A stretch of DNA of 64,000 nucleotides from Flavobacteriaceae bacterium (GTDB taxonomy: Bacteria; Bacteroidota; Bacteroidia; Flavobacteriales; Flavobacteriaceae), in contig SIHP01000003.1 of the NCBI GenBank assembly GCA_004762155.1, positions 1 to 64,000 on the forward strand, written 5' to 3'. The position numbers were made by a program, and so were the translations under genes. A model generated the notes under the pieces. It was not told the origin of the DNA. It saw nothing but the letters and a program-made list of their open reading frames with translations, and did no database searches. Positions 16,457 to 23,847 of the stretch are shown piece by piece. The first letter of the stretch is position 1. The number at the start of each line of letters is the position of its first letter.

Positions 16457-17353
16457 ATGAAAAAATATATTCAATCTATCGGATACGTTGCTTTTTTACT
16501 TACAAGTATTGGAGTATTAATAAAAGCAATTACCGTATATAAAAATCCATTTAGTTTATATGAAAATCCATTAGTGTGGATTTTAATAGTGATGCTTGTT
16601 TTGGTAATTATAGTTAAAGAACATTTTAGCTTTACCATACAAAAACTTCAAGAAACATTACAACAAGAAAAAGAAGGTGTTACTCCTGAAGATGTTGATA
16701 TTTGGGAACCTGTAAAGAAGTTTTTTAAGAAATGGACAAAAACAAGTCCAATTGAAGAAGAAGACGAAATCATTTTAGACCATAATTACGATGGAATAAA
16801 AGAGCTTGATAATGTGTTGCCACCATGGTGGGTGTATCTTTTTTATGCAACAATAGTTTTTGGAGTTGTGTATTTAATCCGATTTGAAATAATGGGAGGC
16901 GATAATCAACAAATGGAATATGAAAAAGAAGTAAATGCAGCTAAACTGGCTTTAGCAAAATATCAAAAAAACAGTCCAAATACTTTTGATATCAGCACAG
17001 CAAGTTTACAAACGGATGCAAGTATTTTAAAAGGTGGGAAAATAATTTTTAATACTAATTGTGCTTCTTGTCATGCCGTTGATGGAGGAGGAGGAATTGG
17101 GCCTAATTTAACAGACCAAAATTGGATTTTAGGTGGAGGTTTTAAAAATGTGTTCAATACAATATATAATGGAGGTAGAGACGGAAAAGGAATGATCGCT
17201 TGGAGCAAAACATTAAAACCAAAACACATTCAAAATGTAGCGAGTTATATTTTATCTCTTCAAGGAACTACACCTGCAAAACCAAAAGCACCACAAGGAG
17301 ACTTATGGAAAGAAGAAGTAGTAGTAAAAACAGATTCTTTAGTAGTACAATAA
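16457..17353 (+). CDS. ccoP: cbb3 oxidase subunit III CcoP, single-haem form
   Basis: 298 aa membrane-anchored cytochrome c that feeds electrons to CcoNO. Two N-terminal hydrophobic helices and one around residue 126-142 (WWVYLFYATIVFGVVYLI, the CcoP signature region after NVLPP) precede a periplasmic cytochrome c domain. That domain has one CxxCH motif, NTNCASCHAVDG (about residues 198-209), with GGIGPNLTDQNW and a distal Met in GMIAW. Only one haem motif is present, whereas proteobacterial CcoP carries two. It lies between ccoQ and ccoG. Confidence 0.93.
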   Translation: MKKYIQSIGYVAFLLTSIGVLIKAITVYKNPFSLYENPLVWILIVMLVLVIIVKEHFSFTIQKLQETLQQEKEGVTPEDVDIWEPVKKFFKKWTKTSPIEEEDEIILDHNYDGIKELDNVLPPWWVYLFYATIVFGVVYLIRFEIMGGDNQQMEYEKEVNAAKLALAKYQKNSPNTFDISTASLQTDASILKGGKIIFNTNCASCHAVDGGGGIGPNLTDQNWILGGGFKNVFNTIYNGGRDGKGMIAWSKTLKPKHIQNVASYILSLQGTTPAKPKAPQGDLWKEEVVVKTDSLVVQ

Positions 17354-17359
17354 ATAAAC

Positions 17360-18781
17360 ATGGAAACACCCGAGAACGAAAATTTTAGAGATAGTATTGG
17401 AACAATTAATGCTGAAGGAAAGCGTTCTTGGGTATTTGCTAAAAAACCTAAAGGAAGTTTTTATAAATACCGCTCGTATGTAAGTTATTTTTTAATTCTT
17501 TTTTTAGTAGCAGCACCATTTATTAAAGTAAAAGAGAATCAGTTTTTGTTATTTAATGTCTTTGAACGCAAGTTTACTATTTTCGGATTTCCTTTTTTTC
17601 CACAAGATTTTCATTTGGTAGTAATTTCCATGATTATTGGAGTCGTTTTTATTACGCTATTTACGGTAATATTTGGACGTATTTTTTGTGGATGGATTTG
17701 TCCGCAAACCATATTTCTTGAAATGGTTTTTCGAAAAATAGAATATTGGATTGAAGGTGATAGAGGAAAACAAATTCGTTTAGAAAAGCAACCTTGGAAT
17801 GCAGAAAAAATTAAAAAGAAAGCATTAAAGTGGTTTTTGTTTTTTGTGATATCATTTATAATTGCCAATGTTTTTTTAGCGTATTTAATAGGTAGTGATG
17901 CTTTATTAGGATACATAACTGATGGACCGTTAGCACATACAAGTACAATGATATCGTTACTAATTTTTACCAGTGTATTTTATTTTGTTTTTGCTTGGTT
18001 TAGAGAACAAGTTTGCATTATTGCCTGTCCTTATGGTCGTTTACAAGGTGTTTTGTTAGATAATAAATCGGTAGTTGTTGCTTATGATAATAAAAGAGGT
18101 GAAAAAGAAACTGGACGAGCAAAATTCAAAAAAAATGAAGATAGAGAGGTTTTAGGAAAAGGAGATTGTATTGATTGTAAACAATGCGTTCATGTTTGTC
18201 CGACTGGAATTGACATTAGAAACGGAACACAATTAGAGTGTGTAAACTGTACCGCTTGCATTGATGAGTGTGATCATATGATGGAAAATATTGGATACCC
18301 TAAAGGATTAATTCGGTACGCGAGTATTGATAATATAGAAAAGAAAACAAAGTTTGCTTTTACAACACGTATGAAAGGATATTCCGCTGTTCTTTTAATT
18401 TTAATGGGAATATTAACAGGAATGTTGTTTTTACGAAATGATGTTGAAGCACGAATTTTACGTTTACCAGGACAATTATATCAACATAAAGAAAACGGAA
18501 TAATCAGTAATGTATATTCATATAAAGTTGTAAACAAAACAGTTAAAGAAGTAAGTAATGTTAGTTATAAATTATTATCCCATGAAGGGAAAATTGAAAC
18601 CGTTACACATCAAGTTTTTGAAGTTCCAGCTCAAGGAATGGCTGAAGGTTCTTTGTTTATAGAATTGCATACCTCTCAATTAGATGGAGATAAAACAAAA
18701 TTACGAATAGGTGTTTTTGAAGGAGAGAAACTAATAGAAACAACTACAACAAATTTTTTAGGACCAAGAAGTTTTAGATAA
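17360..18781 (+). CDS. ccoG: cytochrome c oxidase accessory protein CcoG (FixG/RdxA)
   Basis: 473 aa membrane protein with five or so helices and two 4Fe-4S ferredoxin motifs in GDCIDCKQCVHVCPTGIDI and ECVNCTACIDECD (about residues 267-310). The CGWICPQ motif (about 113) and CIIACPYGR (about 216) are also typical of CcoG. CcoG is a Cu2+ reductase that works with CcoI in copper delivery to cbb3 oxidase. The C-terminal ~100 residues form the periplasmic FixG Ig-like domain. It overlaps neither neighbour (6 bases from ccoP, 11 from ccoH). Confidence 0.95.
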   Translation: METPENENFRDSIGTINAEGKRSWVFAKKPKGSFYKYRSYVSYFLILFLVAAPFIKVKENQFLLFNVFERKFTIFGFPFFPQDFHLVVISMIIGVVFITLFTVIFGRIFCGWICPQTIFLEMVFRKIEYWIEGDRGKQIRLEKQPWNAEKIKKKALKWFLFFVISFIIANVFLAYLIGSDALLGYITDGPLAHTSTMISLLIFTSVFYFVFAWFREQVCIIACPYGRLQGVLLDNKSVVVAYDNKRGEKETGRAKFKKNEDREVLGKGDCIDCKQCVHVCPTGIDIRNGTQLECVNCTACIDECDHMMENIGYPKGLIRYASIDNIEKKTKFAFTTRMKGYSAVLLILMGILTGMLFLRNDVEARILRLPGQLYQHKENGIISNVYSYKVVNKTVKEVSNVSYKLLSHEGKIETVTHQVFEVPAQGMAEGSLFIELHTSQLDGDKTKLRIGVFEGEKLIETTTTNFLGPRSFR

Positions 18782-18792
18782 AAGATAAGATT

Positions 18793-19239
18793 ATGAAAAT
18801 TAATTGGGGAACAGGTATTGTAATAGCAATTATTGCTTTTGTTAGCTTTATTATGTTTATGGTAGTTAAAATGATAAGTAACAAAGAATATAATCATGAT
18901 TTTGTTACCGAACAATACTATCAGAAAGAATTAAACTATCAAAAAAATATAGATGCTATAAAAAATGAAAAAGAATTAAAAGTATCCATACGTACAGAAA
19001 AAACAGTAGAAGGATTAAAAATTTATTTTCCTCCAAATTTTAATGTAAAAGAAATTAAAGGAACAGTGTTTCTATACAGACCATCTAATAAAGCGTTGGA
19101 TGTTGAAATTCCAATTTCAATAACCAATACATGTTTGCTCGTGCCTGAGGAACGCTTATTGGGTGGTCGTTGGAACATTGATGTTTATTTTACGTATCAA
19201 AATAAACCGTATTTATATCAAGAAGAAATAATGTACTAA
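18793..19239 (+). CDS. ccoH: FixH family protein (CcoH), cbb3 oxidase assembly
   Basis: 148 aa with one N-terminal membrane helix (GIVIAIIAFVSFIMFMVVK) followed by NKEYNHDFVTEQYYQKELNY, the conserved start of the FixH periplasmic domain, and a beta-rich C-terminus ending YLYQEEIMY. CcoH interacts with CcoN early in assembly of cbb3 oxidase. Its stop overlaps the next gene's start by one base (TAATG). Confidence 0.9.
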   Translation: MKINWGTGIVIAIIAFVSFIMFMVVKMISNKEYNHDFVTEQYYQKELNYQKNIDAIKNEKELKVSIRTEKTVEGLKIYFPPNFNVKEIKGTVFLYRPSNKALDVEIPISITNTCLLVPEERLLGGRWNIDVYFTYQNKPYLYQEEIMY

Positions 19240-19940
19240 TGTTACTATCAGCTATTATTTTAGGATTATTGGGAAGTTTTCATTGCATAGGAATGTGCGG
19301 ACCTATTGCATTTATGTTACCAGTAGATAGAAAAAATCAAACAAAACAATTTTTTCAAATTATAAGTTATCATTTAGGAAGATTAACAACGTATAGTTTT
19401 ATTGGGTTAATTTTTGGATTGTTGGGTAGCGGATTTGAATTGTTTCAATTTCAACAACATTTATCTATTGCAACTGGTGTTTTAATGATTGCATTAGTAC
19501 TATTTCCTACACTTCTTCAGAAAACAAAAATTAGTCAACCCGTAACGAAAGTTGTTTTTAAAATTAAAAACCGTTTAGGTAAAGAGTTGAAGAATAAAAG
19601 AAATGACACTTTTTTTACGATTGGTTTTTTAAATGGTTTTTTACCTTGCGGATTAGTGTATATGGCAGTTTTAGGAGCTATTGCAACGCATCAACCTTTA
19701 ACAGGTAGTTTGTATATGTTTTTATTTGGAGTAGGTACTATTCCGTTAATGAGTGCAGTAGTGTATTTTGGAAATTTTGCTAATGGAATTTTCCGACAAA
19801 AAATACAACAACTTATTCCTGTATTAGTAGTCTTTATAGGTGTGTTTTTTGTTTTACGAGGATTGGGTTTAAATATTCCATATATTTCTCCATCTCCATC
19901 AGTAAGTAACTTAGTAGATAGTTTACAAACGTGTCATTAA
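19239..19940 (+). CDS. sulfite exporter TauE/SafE family protein of the cbb3 cluster (GMCGP type)
   Basis: 233 aa, about six helices, with the N-terminal motif GLLGSFHCIGMCGPIAF and a second Cys motif NGFLPCGLVYMAVLGAI. These Cys/His-containing repeats mark the TauE/SafE subgroup (DUF2318-UreH-like) that is regularly found beside cco genes and is thought to move copper or other metals, or reductant, for cytochrome assembly. It begins inside the ccoH stop codon (TAATG), indicating translational coupling. It is not closely similar to the TauE/SafE protein at 7174, which lacks the Cys motifs. Confidence 0.85.
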   Translation: MLLSAIILGLLGSFHCIGMCGPIAFMLPVDRKNQTKQFFQIISYHLGRLTTYSFIGLIFGLLGSGFELFQFQQHLSIATGVLMIALVLFPTLLQKTKISQPVTKVVFKIKNRLGKELKNKRNDTFFTIGFLNGFLPCGLVYMAVLGAIATHQPLTGSLYMFLFGVGTIPLMSAVVYFGNFANGIFRQKIQQLIPVLVVFIGVFFVLRGLGLNIPYISPSPSVSNLVDSLQTCH

Positions 19941-19962
19941 TTTGATAAAAAAAACAGCAGTA

Positions 19963-20005
19963 TGATAAAAGTCATGTTTTAAGAATAGGATTCAAAGTAC
20001 CTTTA
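19963..20005 (+). promoter_or_regulatory. FNR/CRP-like operator plus -7 element for usp (20030)
   Basis: TGATAAAAGTCA at 19963-19974 and -7-like TACCTTTA at 19998-20005, 36.5 bp from operator centre to -7 end. It begins 22 bases after the stop codon of the cco operon. Confidence 0.7.
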
Positions 20006-20029
20006 TACTGTACTTAAAACACAATCCTC

Positions 20030-20863
20030 ATGAAAAAAATTATTGTACCCGTAGATTTTTCTTTATACTCAGAAAATGCTTTGAGAACAGCGGCTTTAAT
20101 AGCTAAAAAACAAGAATCAGAATTAATTGTTGTACATATGTTAGAGCTTTCAAACGCAGTACTTAGTCAGTCTGAAAGTTATTCGCAAGAACAATTTATT
20201 TTCTATTTAAAATTAGCAGAAAAAAAGTTTAAAGATTTTTTAGATAAACCATATTTAGATGAAATTAGTGTTACTACTGTAGTAAAACATTATAAGATTT
20301 TTACAGAACTAAAGGAAATTGCTAATGAGTATGAAGCAGATTTAATTGTAATGGGGTCTCATGGTGTTTCAGGATTAAAAGAATTATTTGTAGGTTCTAA
20401 TACCGAAAAAGTAGTTAGAAGTTCAGATGTTCCTGTGTTGGTTGTGAAAGGTTTACCAATATTAGAAGATTTTAAAAATGCCGTTTTTGCATGCGATTTT
20501 TCTAAAGAAGATATTATTCCATATCAGAAAGCTAAAGCATTATTAAAAGTATTGAATTGTAATTTAGAGTTATTGTATATAAATACACCAAATGATTCAT
20601 TTAAAAGTACTCAAGAACAAAAAGAGCTGTTCTCTGGTTTTTTAGAAGGAGCAGAAGGAGATACGGATTTATTATCTAAAATAAATAGTGTATCTGATTA
20701 TAGTGTTGAAAAAGGAATTTTAGAATTTACAAAAACAAATAAAACAGATTTAATAATAATGGCAACACATGGTAAAAGAGGATTGGCTCATTTTGTAGAT
20801 GGAAGTATTTCTGAAGATGTAGCAAATCATGCAACATTGCCAGTTTTAACCATAAAAATATAA
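20030..20863 (+). CDS. universal stress protein, tandem UspA domains
   Basis: 277 aa with two well conserved Usp domains. The first begins MKKIIVPVDFSLYSENALR and has MGSHGVSGLKELFVGSNTEK plus VPVLVVKG. The second has ACDFSKED and the intact motif MATHGKRGLAHFVDGSISED with LPVLTIKI. It is the best preserved of the three usp paralogues because both halves keep the nucleotide-binding G-x2-G pattern. It has its own operator and promoter directly after the cco operon, so it is expected to respond to low oxygen. Confidence 0.92.
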   Translation: MKKIIVPVDFSLYSENALRTAALIAKKQESELIVVHMLELSNAVLSQSESYSQEQFIFYLKLAEKKFKDFLDKPYLDEISVTTVVKHYKIFTELKEIANEYEADLIVMGSHGVSGLKELFVGSNTEKVVRSSDVPVLVVKGLPILEDFKNAVFACDFSKEDIIPYQKAKALLKVLNCNLELLYINTPNDSFKSTQEQKELFSGFLEGAEGDTDLLSKINSVSDYSVEKGILEFTKTNKTDLIIMATHGKRGLAHFVDGSISEDVANHATLPVLTIKI

Positions 20864-20901
20864 ATAATATAGTGGTAGTAATGGTGGATAATTAGCTAAA
20901 A

Positions 20902-20937
20902 GAACACACTGGGATTTTTAATAATTCTGGTGTGTTT
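20902..20937 (+). terminator. Weak terminator-like hairpin after usp
   Basis: AACACAC (20903-20909) pairs with GTGTGTT (20930-20936) across a large, partly paired loop, 40 bases after the usp stop. No clean T-run follows. Confidence 0.4.
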
Positions 20938-20983
20938 AATTTATAATATCGATCAACACTATTTATAGAAGATAATTTAAATA

Positions 20984-21011
20984 AAAAACCGAAGAGCAAC
21001 CTTCGGTTTTT
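20984..21011. terminator. Strong bidirectional terminator
   Basis: AAAAACCGAAG (20984-20994), loop AGCAAC, CTTCGGTTTTT (21001-21011). The A-run and T-run work in both directions. On the minus strand it closely follows the 16-codon ORF at 21075-21025. The rest of the gap to 21395 is very AT-rich and shows no other feature. Confidence 0.8.
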
Positions 21012-21024
21012 AATAGCTTTTTCA

Positions 21025-21075
21025 TCATAACAGTCTTCCCACTTTTTTTAAACTTTTAAGTAAATAGTTTTTCAT
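21025..21075 (-). CDS. Possible 16-aa cationic micropeptide
   Basis: The minus-strand ATG at 21075 opens MKNYLLKSLKKVGRLL and stops at TGA (21027-21025). The peptide is amphipathic with four Lys and one Arg. The stop lies 13 bases before a strong terminator, so a short transcript ending here is plausible. No promoter with a good TAnnTTTG was found upstream. It could be a leader peptide, a membrane-active micropeptide or chance. Confidence 0.3.
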   Translation of the reverse strand: MKNYLLKSLKKVGRLL

Positions 21076-21394
21076 GGTATTGATTTTAGTTATTTTTATT
21101 AAATATCAAAAACAATGCCGAAAAACTTAAAGTATCTTAAATGAAAAATAAAAATAAATGAATTATAATTAATGTATTGGTTGTTAGTGTTTTGTTTACG
21201 TAATTAAAGAAAGTAAATATGGTAATTTTAATAACTTAAGAAACTATATAATTCTTAAGTTAATAGATGAGGTTAATATTTTTTTTGATGATGTCTTTAT
21301 TGATTTTAATAGCTTCAATGATTTTTTTTAATGTAAACGTGTTTTTTTTGTTAAAAAAATAAATTTATGGTTGTTTTTATTCGTTTTTAATAGT

Positions 21395-21402
21395 TATATT
21401 TA
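21395..21402 (+). promoter_or_regulatory. -7 element of the first double-glycine peptide gene
   Basis: TATATTTA, one base off TAnnTTTG, 33 bases before the ATG at 21436. Transcription from here would begin at about 21407, after the upstream in-frame start at 21403, so 21436 is the better start. Confidence 0.5.
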
Positions 21403-21435
21403 TTGAATATTAAACAAAACTATAAATTTATTATT

Positions 21436-21633
21436 ATGATTAAAAATGTAAAAAAATTAGGGAAAACTCTAACAAAAGCAGAACAAAAAACATTAAAAGG
21501 AGGTGCAGGAGTTGCTGGAATGCGTTGTAATACAAACAGAGATTGTTGGGATGCTAGTCCTTTTTTAGGACCTGGAGATGTTTCGTGTGGTTATAATTTC
21601 TTTTCTCCTTATAGAGTATGTGTTTATAATTAG
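21436..21633 (+). CDS. Double-glycine leader peptide (bacteriocin/natural-product precursor-like), 65 aa
   Basis: The leader MIKNVKKLGKTLTKAEQKTL ends in KGG, the double-glycine cleavage motif used by peptidase-containing ABC exporters (C39) for bacteriocins and similar peptides. The core of about 42 residues begins AGVAGMRCNTNRDCWDAS and contains four Cys (CNTNRDC, SCGYNF, VCVYN), suggesting two disulfides or thioether cross-links. No modification enzyme, exporter or immunity gene is adjacent; a strong terminator follows. Two more leader peptides of this style occur at 32443 and 36327. I chose ATG 21436 over 21403 from leader homology and promoter position. Confidence 0.75.
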   Translation: MIKNVKKLGKTLTKAEQKTLKGGAGVAGMRCNTNRDCWDASPFLGPGDVSCGYNFFSPYRVCVYN

Positions 21634-21686
21634 AATATTATTAATATACTTCCTTAAGAGTGGTTGTTTAAGAAGTATATTCCAAT

Positions 21687-21718
21687 AAAAAAACCTCGCT
21701 GAAAAGCGAGGTTTTTTT
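21687..21718. terminator. Bidirectional terminator between the GG peptide and lpdA
   Basis: AAAAAAA-CCTCGCT, loop GAAA, AGCGAGG-TTTTTTT. It serves the plus-strand peptide gene and the minus-strand lpdA, which ends at 21737. Confidence 0.9.
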
Positions 21719-21736
21719 ATTCTATTTGTGATCTTT

Positions 21737-23125
21737 TTATAAATGAATTACTTCATCATAAGCATCAGCAACTGCTTCCATAACAGCTTCACTCATTGTT
21801 GGGTGAGGATGAATTGTTTTTAATACTTCATGTCCTGTAGTTTCTAATTTTCTACCTAAGACAGCTTCAGCAATCATATCAGTAACACCTGCACCAATCA
21901 TATGACAACCTAACCATTCTCCATATTTAGCATCAAAAATTACTTTTACAAATCCATCAGGAGTTCCTGCTGCTTTTGCTTTTCCAGAAGCAGAAAATGG
22001 AAATTTACCAACTTTTAATTCGTATCCTTTTTCTTTAGCTTGATCTTCCGTTAAACCTACAGAAGCAATTTCTGGAGTTGCATACGTACATCCAGGAATA
22101 TTACCATAATCTATAGTTTCTGTATGTAAACCTGCTAATTTCTCAACACAAGTTATTCCTTCTGCTGAAGCAACATGTGCTAATGCAGGACCAGGAGTTA
22201 CATCTCCAATTGCAAAATAACCAGGAATGTTTGTTTGATAAAAATCATTCACTAAAATTTTATCTCTATCCGTAATAATTCCAACATCTTCCAATCCAAT
22301 GTTTTCAATATTTGTTTTAATACCAACTGCAGATAAAACAATATCAGCTTCTAAAACTTCTTCACCTTTTTTAGTTTTTACAGTAGCTTTTACTCCGTCT
22401 CCAGAAGTATCTACTGATTCAACAGATGAACTTGTCATAATTTTAATTCCTGATTTCTTAAAAGAACGTTCCATTTGTTTTGAAACATCTTTGTCTTCTA
22501 CAGGAACAATAGTTGGTTGAAACTCTACAATAGTAACATCAGTTCCCATTGAATTGTAAAAGTGAGCGAATTCAACACCAATAGCACCAGAACCTACAAC
22601 AATCATAGATTTTGGTTGCTTTGGTAACGTCATCGCTTCACGATACCCGATTACTTTTTTACCATCTTGTGGTAGATTTGGCAATACGCGTGAACGAGCA
22701 CCGGTTGCGATGATAATATTATCTGCACTATATTCAGTTACTGTTCCGTCTTCAGCAGTAACATCTACTTTTTTATTTGCTTTTATTTTTCCAAAACCAT
22801 CAATAATATCGATTTTGTTTTTCTTCATTAAGAATTGAACACCTTTGCTCATTCCATCAGCAACACCACGACTACGTTTAATTACTGCGTCAAAGTCTTT
22901 ATCAATAGCTTCTGCTTTCAAACCATATTCATCAACATGTTTAAGATAGTCATAAACTTGTGCAGATTTTAATAAAGCTTTTGTAGGTATACATCCCCAG
23001 TTAAGGCAAATTCCACCTAAGTTTTCTTTTTCTACTACAGCAGTTTTAAATCCTAATTGAGATGCTCTAATGGCAGTTACGTATCCTCCAGGACCACTTC
23101 CGATTATTAGTACGTCGTATTTCAT
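21737..23125 (-). CDS. lpdA: dihydrolipoyl dehydrogenase (E3)
   Basis: 462 aa from ATG 23125 (MKYDVLIIGSGPGGYVTA); the in-frame extension to 23149 adds only MNFKHNNN and is unlikely. Features in order are the FAD-binding GSGPGG, the redox-active disulfide GGICLNWGCIPTKALL (Cys40, Cys45), NAD-binding GSGAIGVEFA, the second FAD motif AIGDVTPGPALAHVAS and the catalytic HPHPTMSEA near the C-terminus. It reoxidises lipoamide of pyruvate/2-oxoglutarate dehydrogenase and glycine cleavage complexes. It is the last of three co-directional genes after argS and a 213-aa protein. Confidence 0.95.
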   Translation of the reverse strand: MKYDVLIIGSGPGGYVTAIRASQLGFKTAVVEKENLGGICLNWGCIPTKALLKSAQVYDYLKHVDEYGLKAEAIDKDFDAVIKRSRGVADGMSKGVQFLMKKNKIDIIDGFGKIKANKKVDVTAEDGTVTEYSADNIIIATGARSRVLPNLPQDGKKVIGYREAMTLPKQPKSMIVVGSGAIGVEFAHFYNSMGTDVTIVEFQPTIVPVEDKDVSKQMERSFKKSGIKIMTSSSVESVDTSGDGVKATVKTKKGEEVLEADIVLSAVGIKTNIENIGLEDVGIITDRDKILVNDFYQTNIPGYFAIGDVTPGPALAHVASAEGITCVEKLAGLHTETIDYGNIPGCTYATPEIASVGLTEDQAKEKGYELKVGKFPFSASGKAKAAGTPDGFVKVIFDAKYGEWLGCHMIGAGVTDMIAEAVLGRKLETTGHEVLKTIHPHPTMSEAVMEAVADAYDEVIHL

Positions 23126-23195
23126 GTTGTTGTTATGTTTAAAATTCAAAATTAAAAGACCTTCAAATTTCTTTTAACTTTAGTTGTTCTTATGT

Positions 23196-23837
23196 TTATT
23201 TATTACAGTTTTGGTGATAATAATCAACTATATTCTCAATGATAGATTGCTTATTATTTTCAAAATTTTCTTTAATTGTTTTCTTATCTTTTATTAATTC
23301 TAATAATTCTGGACAGTCCGAAATATATTTAGAGATTATTTTAATAAAATTCTTATTTGTTTGTTTTGTAGGAATATAATCTACTTTGTAAGAATCTTTT
23401 TTTCCTATATAAAAATTAGTGTAATGGCTTTCTCTGTAAAAACCTTTATCAAATCCATTAGAATCATGAATATCTACATCTAATTGCACAGAGTATAAAT
23501 TTAAAACAACAGACTTTTCTCTTTTTAATAAAAGAATCTGTTTTTTATTTATTTTATAGTAATATTCTTCTCCGTGATCTTTTTTTACACTTTTTGCTTT
23601 CTTATAATCAAAAACTTGCTTTTTATCTTTTGCAGTTTTTTTGTATTTAATTTTATTATCTGTTGTAATTTTTATAAGACCTTTAAGTTGTGTTCCGTCT
23701 CTAAAAAATATTTTTCCTTCCTCATATTTATTAAAGCCAAACGCATGTGATTTTTCAACAGCATCAGGATGCGAAACAACCTGACTATACATGCTTTGTA
23801 TAGCGATTATAAATACTATGAGAAAAGTGTTTTTCAT
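23196..23837 (-). CDS. hypothetical secreted protein, 213 aa
   Basis: Signal peptide MKNTFLIVFIIAIQSMYSQ with a Bacteroidota-like cleavage before V20. The mature part is highly charged. It contains a strand-rich region EEGKIFFRDGTQLKGLIKI, which looks like the 'modify with feature, using given threshold' beta module seen in many flavobacterial periplasmic proteins, and a helical C-terminus NFIKIISKYISDCPELLELI. I recognise no family. It starts 10 bases after argS and precedes lpdA by 70 bases, so it is probably cotranscribed with them without an evident functional link. Confidence 0.7.
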   Translation of the reverse strand: MKNTFLIVFIIAIQSMYSQVVSHPDAVEKSHAFGFNKYEEGKIFFRDGTQLKGLIKITTDNKIKYKKTAKDKKQVFDYKKAKSVKKDHGEEYYYKINKKQILLLKREKSVVLNLYSVQLDVDIHDSNGFDKGFYRESHYTNFYIGKKDSYKVDYIPTKQTNKNFIKIISKYISDCPELLELIKDKKTIKENFENNKQSIIENIVDYYHQNCNK

Positions 23838-23847
23838 AAAATTAAAT

